Below are positions 8,696 through 18,203 of a DNA stretch of 64,000 bases, piece by piece (position 1 is the stretch's first letter; every line of letters starts with the position of its first letter). The stretch lies in assembly GCA_030695945.1 (NCBI GenBank), contig JAUYOG010000063.1, forward strand, positions 31,384 to 95,383, in the 5' to 3' direction. Made by a program: the position numbers and the translations under genes. This stretch comes from Ramlibacter sp. Lineage in GTDB: Bacteria; Pseudomonadota; Gammaproteobacteria; Burkholderiales; Burkholderiaceae_C. The notes beneath the pieces are model-generated. The model was not told the DNA's origin. It ran no database searches and saw only the letters and a list, made by a program, of their open reading frames with translations.

Positions 8696-9877
8696 ATGAA
8701 CACACTGCCGCTCGCAGGCATCCGCGTCGTCGAATTCACCCACATGGTCATGGGCCCCACCTGCGGGATGGTGCTCGCGGACCTGGGGGCCGAAGTGATC
8801 AAGGTCGAGCCGGTTGCCGGTGACAGCACGCGCCACCTGCTCGGCTCCGGCGCGGGCTTCTTTCCGCTCTTCAACCGCAACAAGAAAAGCATCGCGCTGG
8901 ACTTGCGGCAGCCCGAGGGCATCGAAGCCGCGCTCAAGCTGATCGCCACCGCCGACATCGTCAGCGAGAACTTCAAGCCCGGCACCATGGCCAAGCTCGG
9001 GCTGGACTACGCGGCGCTGAGCAAGCTCGACGAGCGGCTGATCTACGTCAGCCACAAGGGCTTCCTGCCCGGCCCCGACGACCACCGCACCGCGCACGAT
9101 GAAGTGGTGCAGATGATGGGCGGCCTGGCCTACATGACGGGCCGCCCCGGCGACCCGCTGCGGGCGGGCACCAGCGTCAACGACATCATGGGCGGCATGT
9201 TCGGCGCGATCGGCGCGATGGCCGCGCTGATGCAGCGCGCGCAGACGGGCAAGGGGCAGGAGGTGCAGAGCGCCCTGTTCGAGAACAACGTGTTCCTGGT
9301 GGCGCAGCACATGATGCAGTTCGCGGTCACCGGCAAGCCGGCCGCGCCGATGCCCGGCCGCATCTCCGCGTGGGCGGTGTACGACGTGTTCACGGTGAAG
9401 GACGGCGGGCAGATCTTCCTGGCGGCGGTGAGCGATACGCAGTGGAAGCTGTTCTGCGACGCCTTCGGCTTCGCGGACCTTTACGTCGATCCGCGCCTCA
9501 AGACCAACAACGACCGGGTGAACGCCCGCGAGTGGATGCTGCCGATCCTGCGCTCGCGCCTCGCGGGCCACAGCGCGGCCGAGCTCACCGCGGTCTTCGA
9601 GAAGAACGGGCTGCCGTTCGCGCCCATCACCAAGCCCGAGGAGCTCTTCGACGACGAGCACCTGAAGCGAACCGGCGGCCTCGCGCCGCTGACGCTGCCC
9701 GATGGCCGCGCCGCGACGGTGCCGCTGTTGCCCTTGATGCTCGGCGGGGAGCGGCCCGGCCTGCGGCTGCAGCCACCGAAGCTGGGAGAGCACACGGTCG
9801 AGCTGCTGGCCGAGGTGGGCTATCGCGCGGACGCGATCGCCTCGCTCCAGGCGCGCGGGATCGTCGCGTCGCAATAG
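8696..9877 (+). CDS. CaiB/BaiF family (type III) CoA transferase
   Basis: A 393-residue type III CoA transferase. It shows the opening GIRVVEFTHMVMGPTCGMVLAD, the VIKVEP segment, RNKKSIALDLR, and the likely catalytic aspartate D135 in TAHDEVVQMMGG, the position that forms the acyl-CoA anhydride in formyl-CoA transferase. It moves CoA between carboxylic acids in degradation pathways; the substrate cannot be assigned. No cytoplasmic partner enzyme is next to it. The gene stands alone, followed by a repeat-bearing spacer and a LysR gene on the same strand that might regulate it. Confidence 0.88.
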   Translation: MNTLPLAGIRVVEFTHMVMGPTCGMVLADLGAEVIKVEPVAGDSTRHLLGSGAGFFPLFNRNKKSIALDLRQPEGIEAALKLIATADIVSENFKPGTMAKLGLDYAALSKLDERLIYVSHKGFLPGPDDHRTAHDEVVQMMGGLAYMTGRPGDPLRAGTSVNDIMGGMFGAIGAMAALMQRAQTGKGQEVQSALFENNVFLVAQHMMQFAVTGKPAAPMPGRISAWAVYDVFTVKDGGQIFLAAVSDTQWKLFCDAFGFADLYVDPRLKTNNDRVNAREWMLPILRSRLAGHSAAELTAVFEKNGLPFAPITKPEELFDDEHLKRTGGLAPLTLPDGRAATVPLLPLMLGGERPGLRLQPPKLGEHTVELLAEVGYRADAIASLQARGIVASQ

Positions 9878-9930
9878 CGGCCAAAAGCTCCCCGATTACA
9901 CACTTGCGTGCGCATAATCTGCCGATGTTT

Positions 9931-10004
9931 GCCCCCGCGCTCCTCACTTCGTGTAGTTCGCTGCCCCCCGAGGGGGTGTCAGCCTCCTTGAGGCGGCTCG
10001 GCGG
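9931..10004. repeat. Dispersed intergenic repeat, copy 1
   Basis: This stretch contains TCACTTCGTGTA, then CGCTGCCCCCCGAGGGGG and GGCGGCTCGGCGG. Read on the opposite strand, the same element lies at 55574-55653, and a close relative at 16535-16612. The CCCCCGAGGGGG core is self-complementary. It ends 8 bases before the start codon of the LysR gene. Confidence 0.7.
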
Positions 10005-10011
10005 AGGCTGA

Positions 10012-10929
10012 ATGGACAAACTCAAGCAGCTCGAATCCTTCGTTTCGGTGTCCACCCGGGGCAGCCTGACGGCGGCGGCGAAGGCCGAGGGCGTGGCGCC
10101 GGCCATCATGGGCCGCCGGCTCGATGCGCTGGAAGAGCGGCTGGGCGTGAAGCTGCTGGTGCGGACCACGCGCCGCATCACGCTCACGCACGAGGGCAGC
10201 GCCTTCCTGGAAGATTGCCAGCGCCTGCTGGCCGACCTCGCCAATGCCGAGGCGAGCGTGAGCGCCGGCGGCGTGAAGGCCAGCGGCCACCTGCGCATCA
10301 CGGCGCCGGCCGGTTTCGGGCGGCGGCACGTCGCGCCACTGGTGCCCAAGTTCCGCGAGCTGCATGCGGACGTGACCATTTCCCTCAACCTCAGCGACCG
10401 GGTGGTGGACCTGGCGGGCGAAGGCTTCGACTGCGCGGTGCGCGTGGGGGACCTGCCCGACTCGTCATTGGTGAGCGTGCGCATGGCCGACAACCGGCGC
10501 CTGTGCGTCGCCACGCCGGATTACCTCAAGCGGCACGGCACGCCGCAGAACCCGAACGAGCTGGTGAAGTTCGACTGCCTCACGCTGTCGAGCGACGCTT
10601 CGCAAACCCGCGGCTGGGCCTTCCGGGTGCCGCGCGCCGAAGGCGACGAGGTCATTCACCTCAAGCCGGGCGGACCGCTCGACTGTTCCGACGGCCAGGT
10701 GCTGCACGACTGGTGCCTGGACGGCCGGGGCATCGCCTGGCGCAGCACCTGGGAGGTGGAAAGCGAGATCGCGACCGGCCGCCTGAAGGAAGTGCTGGCA
10801 GAATTCGCGGCGCCGCCCAACGGCATCTACGCCGTTTTCCCGCAGCGCAAGCACTTGCCCCTGCGGGTGCGGCTGTGGATCGATTTCCTCAAGCACAACT
10901 TCAGCCAGCCCGATTTCTGGAAAGCCTAG
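10012..10929 (+). CDS. LysR-family transcriptional regulator
   Basis: A 305-residue LysR regulator. The N-terminal winged helix-turn-helix is clear (MDKLKQLESFVSVSTRGSLT, then RRLDALEERLGVKLLVRTTR), and the periplasmic-binding-like effector domain follows (LRITAPAGFGRRHVAPLVPKF, cut here to its key residues APAGFG). It resembles the short subgroup often annotated as LysR regulators of oxidoreductases. The gene runs in the same direction as the upstream CoA transferase, not divergently, so its target is unclear. The DUF2214 membrane gene begins 10 bases after its stop and is probably cotranscribed. Confidence 0.9.
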   Translation: MDKLKQLESFVSVSTRGSLTAAAKAEGVAPAIMGRRLDALEERLGVKLLVRTTRRITLTHEGSAFLEDCQRLLADLANAEASVSAGGVKASGHLRITAPAGFGRRHVAPLVPKFRELHADVTISLNLSDRVVDLAGEGFDCAVRVGDLPDSSLVSVRMADNRRLCVATPDYLKRHGTPQNPNELVKFDCLTLSSDASQTRGWAFRVPRAEGDEVIHLKPGGPLDCSDGQVLHDWCLDGRGIAWRSTWEVESEIATGRLKEVLAEFAAPPNGIYAVFPQRKHLPLRVRLWIDFLKHNFSQPDFWKA

Positions 10930-10939
10930 GACCCACCCG

Positions 10940-11398
10940 ATGACCCTCGAAGCCATCCTCGCCTACATCCACATCCTCGCCATCCTCACGATGGTGGTGT
11001 TCATCTCCAGCGAGGCCGCGATTTGCCGCTCCGAATGGATGAACGCCCGCGTGGTCGAGCGGCTGGTGCGGGTGGACATGATCTACGGCATCGCCGCCGT
11101 GCTGGTGCTGGCAAGCGGGCTCGCGCGCACCTACTGGGGCATCAAGGGCGGCGGCTGGTACTGGACCAACTGGCTGCTGCACCTCAAGCTGGGCATGTTC
11201 ATCGGGGTGGCGCTGATGTCGATCAAGCCCACGCTCATGTTCCGGCGCTGGAACCGCGAGCTCAAGGCCACCGGCGCGCTGCCCGGCGACGCGCAGATCA
11301 CCGACGCGCGCAAGTGGGTGATGATCCAGGCCCACATCATCGCGATCATCCCGATCGCGGCGGTGTTCCTGGCCCGGGGTTTCGGCAGCAAGGGATAA
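10940..11398 (+). CDS. DUF2214 family integral membrane protein
   Basis: A 152-residue protein with about four hydrophobic segments: residues 5-25 (LAYIHILAILTMVVFISS), 48-65, 78-100 and 128-146. It matches the DUF2214 family of predicted inner-membrane proteins, whose function is unknown. A conserved-looking YWGIKGGGWYW loop lies between the second and third segments. It starts 10 bases after the LysR stop and is followed by a strong bidirectional hairpin, so it closes that transcription unit. Confidence 0.8.
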   Translation: MTLEAILAYIHILAILTMVVFISSEAAICRSEWMNARVVERLVRVDMIYGIAAVLVLASGLARTYWGIKGGGWYWTNWLLHLKLGMFIGVALMSIKPTLMFRRWNRELKATGALPGDAQITDARKWVMIQAHIIAIIPIAAVFLARGFGSKG

Positions 11399-11419
11399 CG
11401 CCTGCGGCGGAGGAGATAA

Positions 11420-11444
11420 CAAAGCCCGCCGAAGGCGGGCTTTG
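11420..11444. terminator. Bidirectional rho-independent terminator
   Basis: Stem ACAAAGCCCGCC / GGCGGGCTTTGT with a GAA loop. It lies between the DUF2214 gene (+) and psiF (-), which converge here, and has A and T runs on both sides, so it can serve both. Confidence 0.85.
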
Positions 11445-11478
11445 TACTTGTGGGCCTTGCGGCCGGCTGCGTCGTCGC

Positions 11479-11850
11479 TTACGCCGACAGGCAGCTGCTC
11501 ATGAACTTCTTGCGCTCGTCGCCCTTGAGCTTCTTGTCGCCGGCGTCCTTGTTGCAGCTCTTCATCTTGGCCTGCTGCGCCTTCTGGGCGTCGCTCTGGC
11601 CCTTCAGGCAGGAGCTCATGAACGCCTTGCGCTCGTCGCCCTTGAGGTTCTTTTCCTTGGCGTCCTTGTTGCAATCGCCCATCTTGGACTGCTGCTTGGT
11701 CATCGCGGGGGCGGAGGCGGGAGCCGCGGCCGCTTTGGCCGGCGCGGCGGCTGAACCCGCTTTCATCGGCGCCCCGGCGTGGCTGGCGGCGAGGGCGCTG
11801 CCGACCGACATTGCGAGGCCAAGGGTCATCAGGGCTGCGAACTTCTTCAT
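11479..11850 (-). CDS. psiF: PsiF-repeat secreted protein
   Basis: A 123-residue exported protein. A signal peptide (MKKFAALMTLGLAMSVGSALAA) is followed by an Ala/Pro-rich linker and two tandem PsiF repeats of about 35 residues. Each has a Cys, NKDA, a LKGDERK(A/K)FMSSCL block and a second Cys. PsiF of E. coli is induced by phosphate starvation; its biochemical role is unknown. The ATG is preceded by a good GGAGAA ribosome site. It is divergent from argS, with about 115 bases between, and shares a terminator with the DUF2214 gene. Confidence 0.88.
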   Translation of the reverse strand: MKKFAALMTLGLAMSVGSALAASHAGAPMKAGSAAAPAKAAAAPASAPAMTKQQSKMGDCNKDAKEKNLKGDERKAFMSSCLKGQSDAQKAQQAKMKSCNKDAGDKKLKGDERKKFMSSCLSA

Positions 11851-11967
11851 GCTTTCTCCTGGAGGGTTGGGGGGTCATCCCGCGATGGGGATGCCAGCTT
11901 AACGCGGCCGGGGGGTCAACGGCTGACTTTGGGCGGCCCGCGCGGCCCCGCCCCGTAAAATCGCCCG

Positions 11968-13641
11968 ATGCTCCTCGTCAAACAAGAATTGCTCGGCAGC
12001 CTGGCTGCGGAGCTGGACAAACTGTCACCCGGCGCGGGCGACAAGGCGGCGTTCGAGTCGCCCAAAGTCGCCGCGCATGGGGACCTGGCTTGCACGGCCG
12101 CGATGCAGCTGGCCAAGCCGCTCAAGATGAACCCGCGCCAGGTGGCCGAAAGCCTGCGCGCCAGCCTGCTGGAGGCGCAGCCGTTCCGCCAGTGGGTCGA
12201 GGCCATCGACATCGCCGGCCCCGGTTTCCTCAACATCAAGCTCAAGGCCCAGGCCAAGCAGCAGGTCGTGAAGGAAGTGCTGGCCGGCGGCGCGGCGTTC
12301 GGCAGCCAGCCTGCCCACGGACAGCACATGATGGTGGAGTTCGTCTCCGCCAACCCCACCGGCCCGCTGCACCTGGGCCATGCGCGCCAGGCCGCGCTGG
12401 GAGACGCGATCTGCAACCTGTACCAGACGCAGGGCTGGGACGTGCACCGCGAGTTCTATTACAACGACGCGGGCGTGCAGATCGCCACGCTGGCCACCTG
12501 CACGCAGTTGCGCGCCAGGGGTTTCAAGCCGGGCGATCCGGAATGGCCCGAATCGGCCTACAACGGCGAGTACATCGCCGACATCGCGCAGGACTTCCTC
12601 GCCAAAAAGACCGTGCGCGCCGACGACCGCGAGTTCACCGCCAGCGGCGACGTGGACGACCTGGACGGCATCCGCCTGTTCGCGGTGGCCTACCTGCGCC
12701 ACGAGCAGGACCTGGACCTGAAGGCCTTCGAGGTCAAGTTCGACCACTACTTCCTCGAATCGGGCCTGTACACCAGCGGCAAGGTGGACGCGGTGGTGCA
12801 GCGCCTGCGCGAGGCCGGCAAGACCTACGAGCACGACGGCGCGCTGTGGCTGAAGTCCACCGAGTACGGCGACGACAAGGACCGCGTCATGCGCAAGGGC
12901 GACGGCAGCTACACCTATTTCGTCCCTGACGTCGCGTACCACATCGACAAGTGGGAGCGCGGCTTCACCAAGGTCGTGAACATCCAGGGCACCGACCACC
13001 ACGGCACGATCGCGCGGGTGCGCGCCGGGCTGCAGGCCGCCAACGTCGGCATCCCGCAGGGCTACCCCGATTACGTGCTGCACACCATGGTGCGGGTGAT
13101 GCGCGGCGGCGAGGAGGTGAAGATCTCCAAGCGCGCGGGCAGCTACGTCACGCTGCGCGACCTGATCGAGTGGACCAGCAAGGACGCGGTGCGGTTCTTC
13201 CTGGCCTCGCGCAAGGCGGATACGGAATACACGTTCGACATCGACCTGGCGGTGGCGAAGAACAACGACAACCCGGTCTATTACGTGCAGTACGCCCACG
13301 CCCGCATCTGCTCGGTGCTGGCAGCCTGGGGCGGCGACGCCGCGCGGCTGGCGCAGGCCGACCTCGCGCCGCTGCAAAGCCCGCAGGCGCTGGCCCTGAT
13401 GCTGCAGCTGGCCAAGTACCCGGAGATGCTGCGCGACGCCGCCGTGGACTTCGCGCCGCACGACGTCACCTTCTACCTGCGCGAGCTGGCGGCCACCTAC
13501 CACAGCTACTATGATGCCGAGCGCATCCTGGTGGAGGACGAGCCGGTGCGCAACGCGCGACTGGCGCTGGTCGCCGCCACGGCGCAGGTATTGCACAATG
13601 GCCTGGCGGTGCTGGGGGTCAGCGCGCCGAGCAAGATGTAA
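11968..13641 (+). CDS. argS: Arginyl-tRNA synthetase
   Basis: A 557-residue class I aminoacyl-tRNA synthetase. The HIGH signature appears as PLHLGHARQ near residue 135 and the KMSKS equivalent as KISKRAG near residue 385. The N-terminal Arg-specific additional domain and the C-terminal DALR anticodon-binding domain (ending [15 protein letters not shown]) are present. It charges tRNA-Arg with arginine and is essential. It begins a cluster with a SPOR protein and dsbA, an order common in Burkholderiales. Length is normal for the family. Confidence 0.97.
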   Translation: MLLVKQELLGSLAAELDKLSPGAGDKAAFESPKVAAHGDLACTAAMQLAKPLKMNPRQVAESLRASLLEAQPFRQWVEAIDIAGPGFLNIKLKAQAKQQVVKEVLAGGAAFGSQPAHGQHMMVEFVSANPTGPLHLGHARQAALGDAICNLYQTQGWDVHREFYYNDAGVQIATLATCTQLRARGFKPGDPEWPESAYNGEYIADIAQDFLAKKTVRADDREFTASGDVDDLDGIRLFAVAYLRHEQDLDLKAFEVKFDHYFLESGLYTSGKVDAVVQRLREAGKTYEHDGALWLKSTEYGDDKDRVMRKGDGSYTYFVPDVAYHIDKWERGFTKVVNIQGTDHHGTIARVRAGLQAANVGIPQGYPDYVLHTMVRVMRGGEEVKISKRAGSYVTLRDLIEWTSKDAVRFFLASRKADTEYTFDIDLAVAKNNDNPVYYVQYAHARICSVLAAWGGDAARLAQADLAPLQSPQALALMLQLAKYPEMLRDAAVDFAPHDVTFYLRELAATYHSYYDAERILVEDEPVRNARLALVAATAQVLHNGLAVLGVSAPSKM

Positions 13642-13666
13642 GCCCCCGCGGGCAGGAAACAAAGCA

Positions 13667-14284
13667 GTGAAACACAGTCAGGCAGGCTCCGTCATCGTCG
13701 GCATCATCATCGGGGTGGTGCTGGGCCTGGCCGCGGCCCTCGCCGTTGCCGTCTACGTGACCAAGGTGCCGGTCCCCTTCCTCAACCGCGGCCAGAACCG
13801 CACGGCCGAACAGGACGCCGCCGAAGTCCGCAAGAACCGCGACTGGGACCCCAACGCGCCCCTGTACGGCAAGAACCCGGCCAAGCCGCTCGCGCCCGCG
13901 CCCGGCGTGATTGCCCCGGCGCCGGCCGTTGCGACGATTCCCGCGCCTGCCGTGACGCCCGGCGCCAGTGCGCCCAAAGCCGCGGCGCGGTCGGCCGACC
14001 CGCTGGGCGACCTGGCCGCCGCGCGCTCGCCTGCGGTGGGCAGCGATCCGTTCTTCTATTTCGTGCAGGCCGGCGCCTTCCGCACGCCCGAGGACGCCGA
14101 GGCCCAGCGCGCCAAGCTGTCGCTGATGGGCGTCGAGGCCAAGGTGACCGAGCGCGAACAGTCCGGCCGCCAGGTGTTCCGGGTGCGGGTGGGTCCGTTC
14201 GACAAGAAGGAAGAGGCCGATCGCAGCAAGGAAAGGCTGGAGGCCAGCGGTGTCGAGACCGCGCTGGTCCGCGTGCAGCGCTAG
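13667..14284 (+). CDS. SPOR-domain membrane protein
   Basis: A 205-residue protein starting at a GTG with an AGGA ribosome site about nine bases upstream. It has a short cytoplasmic start, one membrane helix (residues 7-27: IVGIIIGVVLGLAAALAVAV), a Pro/Ala-rich periplasmic linker and a C-terminal SPOR domain (FYFVQAGAFRTPEDAEAQ, ending ETALVRVQR). SPOR domains bind denuded septal peptidoglycan, so it probably localises to the division site, as FtsN or DedD do. It lies 25 bases after argS and before dsbA. Confidence 0.9.
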   Translation: MKHSQAGSVIVGIIIGVVLGLAAALAVAVYVTKVPVPFLNRGQNRTAEQDAAEVRKNRDWDPNAPLYGKNPAKPLAPAPGVIAPAPAVATIPAPAVTPGASAPKAAARSADPLGDLAAARSPAVGSDPFFYFVQAGAFRTPEDAEAQRAKLSLMGVEAKVTEREQSGRQVFRVRVGPFDKKEEADRSKERLEASGVETALVRVQR

Positions 14285-14362
14285 CCGCAATTCATGGGGC
14301 GCCACCGGAACCTTCCGGCTGAGCCGGCCTCTGACCCCATTGCACCAAGGAGTGAACAAACG

Positions 14363-15016
14363 ATGAATCGACGCGAGTTTTCCACAGGCGCCGCCTGCGT
14401 CCTGGCCACGGCCGCCCTCGGCCTGCCCGGCATGGCCTGGGCGCAGGGCAAGAAGCCCGAGGACGGGGTGGAGTACGTCACGCTGGACAAGCGCGTCAAC
14501 ACCGACGCGCCGCCCGGCAAGATCGAGGTGATCGAGTTCTTCTGGTACAGCTGCCCGCACTGCAACGCCTTCGAGCCCAGGCTCAATGCCTGGATCCAGC
14601 GGTTGCCGGCGGACGTGGTGGTCAGGCGCGTGCCGGTGGCTTTTCGCGACGACTTCGTGCCCCAGCAGCGGCTGTTCTACGCCCTGGAGGCCATGGGCAA
14701 GCTGGAGCCGGTGCACAACAAGGTGTTCCAGGCCATCCACAGCGAAAGGGTCCCCCTGCAGCGCGAGGACCAGATCGCCGAATGGGTCGAAAAGCAGGGG
14801 CTGGACAAGGCGAAATTCCGGGAGCTGTACAACTCCTTTTCGGTCTCCACCAAGGCCCGGCGCGCCACGCAGCTGCAGGACCAGTTCAAGGTCTCGGGCG
14901 TGCCCGCCCTGGGCATCGCCGGCCGCTACTACACGGACGGCGACCTGGCTCGCAACATGGAACGCGCACTGCAGGTCACCGATTACCTGATCGCCGAAGC
15001 CCGCAAGTCGCGCTGA
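14363..15016 (+). CDS. dsbA: Thiol:disulfide interchange protein DsbA/DsbL
   Basis: A 217-residue periplasmic oxidoreductase. The signal peptide is MNRREFSTGAACVLATAALG and following residues, with cleavage near AWAQG. The active-site pair is C64-P-H-C67 in WYSCPHCN, and the cis-proline loop is SGVPALG. It introduces disulfide bonds into exported proteins. A double-arginine at positions 3-4 hints at possible Tat export. An AAGGAG ribosome site precedes the ATG at 14363; an upstream in-frame start would spoil the signal peptide. A strong terminator follows. Confidence 0.95.
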   Translation: MNRREFSTGAACVLATAALGLPGMAWAQGKKPEDGVEYVTLDKRVNTDAPPGKIEVIEFFWYSCPHCNAFEPRLNAWIQRLPADVVVRRVPVAFRDDFVPQQRLFYALEAMGKLEPVHNKVFQAIHSERVPLQREDQIAEWVEKQGLDKAKFRELYNSFSVSTKARRATQLQDQFKVSGVPALGIAGRYYTDGDLARNMERALQVTDYLIAEARKSR

Positions 15017-15040
15017 GCATTCTTTTCCCCAGAGCCCTAG

Positions 15041-15067
15041 CAAAAAGCCCGCCCAGCGGGCTTTTTG
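15041..15067 (+). terminator. Rho-independent terminator after dsbA
   Basis: Twelve-base stem CAAAAAGCCCGC / GCGGGCTTTTTG around a CCA loop, with the T-run inside the 3' arm. It separates argS-SPOR-dsbA from lptA. Confidence 0.88.
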
Positions 15068-15107
15068 CGTTTGGCTGGCTACAATGCACAGCAAGATTCA
15101 TGCCTCT

Positions 15108-15725
15108 ATGAAACATCGCTACGCTTCCCTCCTTTTTTCGCTGGCCCTGGCGCTCTTCGGGGCCGCGGCCCATGCCGAGAGGGCGGACAGGGGCAAACCC
15201 ATGAACATCGAGGCCGATGCCCTGCGCTACGACGACCTCAAGCAGGTCAGCGTGTTCACCGGCCGGGTGGTGGTGACGAAGGGAACCATCATCATCCGCG
15301 GCGCCCGGGTGGACGTGCGGCAGGACGCCGAGGGCTACCAGCACGGCGTGGTGACGGCCGAGCCGGGCAAGCTGGCCTTCTTCCGTCAAAAGCGGGAAGG
15401 CGTGGATGAGTTCATCGAGGGCGAAGGCGAAACCATCGAATACGACGGCAAGGCCGACCGCGTGAAGTTCGTCAAGCGCGCCGAGATGCGCCGTTTCCGC
15501 GGTGCCAGCCTGGCCGACGAACTGACGGGCAGCCTGATCGTCTACGACAACACGACCGACGTCTTCACCGTCGACGGCGGCCCGGCCAGCCCGGCTGCGG
15601 GCGGGCGGGTGCGCGCGGTGCTCTCGCCGAAGCCGGGGGCCTCGGCTGCGGCTGCGGCTGCGGCCGTGCCTGTCGCGCCGGCCCAGCTGCGCCCCAGCAG
15701 CAGCACGGATGGAGGCAAGAAGTGA
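15108..15725 (+). CDS. lptA: LPS transport periplasmic protein LptA
   Basis: A 205-residue periplasmic protein with signal peptide [20 protein letters not shown], cleaved near AHAE, and an OstA/LptA beta-jellyroll ([16 protein letters not shown] opening, then [16 protein letters not shown] and [11 protein letters not shown]). LptA bridges LptC and LptD to carry lipopolysaccharide across the periplasm. The tail is unusually Ala/Pro-rich and low in complexity. An in-frame ATG at 15084 is rejected because it would lengthen the signal peptide. Its last bases overlap lptB by four. The usual upstream partner lptC is not in this window. Confidence 0.93.
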   Translation: MKHRYASLLFSLALALFGAAAHAERADRGKPMNIEADALRYDDLKQVSVFTGRVVVTKGTIIIRGARVDVRQDAEGYQHGVVTAEPGKLAFFRQKREGVDEFIEGEGETIEYDGKADRVKFVKRAEMRRFRGASLADELTGSLIVYDNTTDVFTVDGGPASPAAGGRVRAVLSPKPGASAAAAAAAVPVAPAQLRPSSSTDGGKK

Positions 15726-16510
15726 GCGAGGCCGCGCCGGCCTGGCGCAACACCACGCCGCCCCCCGGCCAGAGCCGGCTGCAGGCGCGCCACCTGCAGA
15801 AGGCGTACGGCAGCCGCAAGGTGGTCAAGGACGTGTCGCTCGATGTCGCGAAGGGCGAGGTCGTCGGCTTGCTCGGCCCCAACGGCGCGGGCAAGACCAC
15901 GTCGTTCTACATGATCGTCGGGCTGGTGCGCGCCGATGCGGGCGAGATCTCCATCGACGGCCGCTCGGTCGAGCACATGCCCATCCACCGCCGCTCGCGC
16001 CTGGGCCTGTCGTACCTGCCTCAGGAAGCGTCGATCTTCCGCAAGCTCAATGTCGAGGAGAACGTGCGGGCCGTGCTCGAGCTGCAGCGCGACGCCGACG
16101 GCAAGCCGCTGTCGCGCGCGGAAATCGACAAGCGCCTCACGGCCCTGCTGCAGGACTTGCGGGTCGACCACCTGCGCGACTCGCCGGCGCTGGCGCTCTC
16201 CGGCGGCGAGCGCCGTCGCGTCGAGATCGCCCGCGCCCTGGCCACGCAGCCGCGCTTCATCCTGCTGGACGAACCGTTCGCCGGCATCGACCCGATCGCG
16301 GTGATCGAGATCCAGCGGATCATCGGCTTCCTCAAGTCGCGCGGCATCGGCGTGCTGATCACCGACCACAACGTGCGCGAGACGCTGGGCATCTGCGACC
16401 ACGCCTACATCATCAGCGACGGCAACGTGCTGGCCCAGGGCACGCCTTCCGAGATCGTCAACAACGCCGACGTGCGTCGGGTTTATCTCGGCGAGCACTT
16501 CCGGATGTGA
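15722..16510 (+). CDS. lptB: LPS export ABC transporter ATP-binding protein LptB
   Basis: A 262-residue ABC ATPase: Walker [10 protein letters not shown]-loop region YLPQEASIF, signature LSGGERRR, Walker [13 protein letters not shown] and switch ITDHNV. Together with LptFG it powers extraction of lipopolysaccharide from the inner membrane. The GTG start overlaps the lptA stop (GTGA), indicating translational coupling. The N-terminal 15 residues are an extension compared with E. coli LptB. rpoN follows after a repeat-containing spacer of 111 bases. Confidence 0.96.
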   Translation: MSEAAPAWRNTTPPPGQSRLQARHLQKAYGSRKVVKDVSLDVAKGEVVGLLGPNGAGKTTSFYMIVGLVRADAGEISIDGRSVEHMPIHRRSRLGLSYLPQEASIFRKLNVEENVRAVLELQRDADGKPLSRAEIDKRLTALLQDLRVDHLRDSPALALSGGERRRVEIARALATQPRFILLDEPFAGIDPIAVIEIQRIIGFLKSRGIGVLITDHNVRETLGICDHAYIISDGNVLAQGTPSEIVNNADVRRVYLGEHFRM

Positions 16511-16534
16511 GGCTACGGTGGAAGCTGCAGTATT

Positions 16535-16612
16535 GAGCGCCGCCGGGCCGCCCCAAGGCGCGAAGGCCCCCTCGGGGGGCAGCGCAGCGGCCTTGGCCGC
16601 AAGCGTGGGGGC
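16535..16612. repeat. Dispersed intergenic repeat, copy 2 (lptB-rpoN spacer)
   Basis: Contains CCAAGGCGCGAAGGCCCCCT, then CGGGGGGCAGCGCAG and AAGCGTGGGGG, as in 55574-55653. The two copies differ mainly between the GCGCAG block and the AAGCGTGGGGG block. It fills most of the spacer between lptB and rpoN. Confidence 0.75.
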
Positions 16613-16621
16613 CACATACCC

Positions 16622-18181
16622 ATGAAGCAGGGCTTATCGCTTCGCGTCTCCCAGCACCTGGCGCTGACGCCGCAGCTGCAGCAGTCGATCCGCCTGCTGC
16701 AGCTGTCCACGCTCGAGCTCTCGCAGGAGGTCGAGCAGATGCTCGACGACAACCCCTTCCTGGAACTGAACCAGGAGGAGGCCCCGCGCGAGGAATTCGG
16801 CCTGGACAAGGAGGACGCGCCGCCGCCGCAGGAAGAGCGCGAAGCCGAGTTCGCGGACTACTCGTCGTCCCCTGCTGCCGACGACACGCGCACCGCCGCC
16901 GCGGAGCCCGAGAGCGCCGCGCCCGATGCCGAAGCGCCGAACTGGGAAGGCGACGGCAGCACGGAAGTCATCCCCGACGACGGCGAGTGGGGCGGCGACG
17001 CGCCGCCGCGCAAGAACAACCTTTCCGGCGACGAGGAGCTCGATGCCACCGAGCTTGCCCGCGGGCAGGAGTCGCTGCAGGCGCACCTGCACCGGCAGGC
17101 GCTGGGCCTGCGGCTGTCCGAGGAGGACAGCTGCGCGCTCAAGTTCCTGATCGAGTCGCTCAACGACGACGGCTACCTGGACGAATCGATCGAGTCGCTG
17201 GCGGCCGGCCTCGCGCCGCAGGACCTGGAGCAGCAGGAAGAACTGGTGCACCGCTTCACGATGGCGCTGCGCCTGCTGCACCATCTGGAACCGGTGGGGG
17301 TCGGCGCTCGCTCGCTGGCCGAATGCCTGTCGCTGCAGATCAAGGCGATGCAGGAGGGCGGCGACACGACCGCAGCGTGCGCCACGGCGCTGCGCATCTG
17401 CGCGCAGCCGATGGAGCTGCTGGCCCGGCGCGACATCAAGCGCCTCGTGCAGCTCACCGGCGACAGCGACGCGAACGTCCGCACGGCCATCGGCCTCATC
17501 ACGCGGCTCGAGCCTAAGCCCGGGCGGCGCTTCGTGGACGTGGAGCGCAACATCGTGGTGCCCGACGTGCTGGTGACCAAGATCGGCCGCGGCCCCCAGC
17601 CGCGCTTTCGCGTCCAGCTCAACCCGGACGTCATGCCCCGGCTGCGGGTGCACGACATCTACGCGGGAGCGCTCAAGTCGCACAAGGGCGAGGGCTACCA
17701 GGCGCTGCAGCAGCGGCTGCAGGAGGCGCGCTGGTTCATCAAGAACATCCAGCAGCGCTTCGACACCATCCTGCGCGTGTCCAACGCCATCGTCGAGCGC
17801 CAGCGCAACTTCTTCGTGCACGGCGAGCTGGCGATGCGCCCGCTGGTGCTGCGCGAGATCGCCGACGAGCTGGGCCTGCACGAGTCCACCATCAGCCGCG
17901 TCACCACGGCCAAGTACATGGCCACGCCTTACGGCACCTTCGAGCTCAAGTACTTCTTCGGCTCGGCCCTGGGCACGGAAACCGGCGGCAACGCGTCGAG
18001 CACCGCCGTGCGCGCCCTGATCAAACAGTTCGTCGCCGCCGAGAGCCTGAAAAAGCCGCTGTCGGACAGCCAGATCTCCGACATGCTCAAGGAGCAGGGC
18101 ATCGAGTGCGCGCGCCGCACGGTGGCCAAATACCGCGAGGCGCTGCGCATCGCGCCCGCCAACCTGCGCAGGTCGCTCTAG
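16622..18181 (+). CDS. rpoN: RNA polymerase sigma-54 factor
   Basis: A 519-residue sigma-54. The N-terminal activator-interacting region is Gln/Leu-rich (LRVSQHLALTPQLQQSIRLL), followed by an acidic low-complexity region (about residues 50-135), the core-binding domain, a helix-turn-helix (LHESTISRVTTAKYMATPYG) and the C-terminal RpoN box ARRTVAKYRE that reads the -24 element. It directs transcription from enhancer-dependent promoters for nitrogen use, motility and similar functions. The lptA-lptB-rpoN order is standard, but the usual downstream hpf/ptsN genes are absent; a methyltransferase gene follows instead. Confidence 0.97.
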   Translation: MKQGLSLRVSQHLALTPQLQQSIRLLQLSTLELSQEVEQMLDDNPFLELNQEEAPREEFGLDKEDAPPPQEEREAEFADYSSSPAADDTRTAAAEPESAAPDAEAPNWEGDGSTEVIPDDGEWGGDAPPRKNNLSGDEELDATELARGQESLQAHLHRQALGLRLSEEDSCALKFLIESLNDDGYLDESIESLAAGLAPQDLEQQEELVHRFTMALRLLHHLEPVGVGARSLAECLSLQIKAMQEGGDTTAACATALRICAQPMELLARRDIKRLVQLTGDSDANVRTAIGLITRLEPKPGRRFVDVERNIVVPDVLVTKIGRGPQPRFRVQLNPDVMPRLRVHDIYAGALKSHKGEGYQALQQRLQEARWFIKNIQQRFDTILRVSNAIVERQRNFFVHGELAMRPLVLREIADELGLHESTISRVTTAKYMATPYGTFELKYFFGSALGTETGGNASSTAVRALIKQFVAAESLKKPLSDSQISDMLKEQGIECARRTVAKYREALRIAPANLRRSL

Positions 18182-18203
18182 GCGCCTGCCCGAGAAAGTC
18201 CCC

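Noticed and set aside
6707..9874. Open frame of 1055 codons on the minus strand across the kinase and CoA transferase genes
   Set aside because: Low-complexity Arg/His/Ala/Gly composition with no family signal; it mirrors the GC-rich codon use of the real plus-strand genes.
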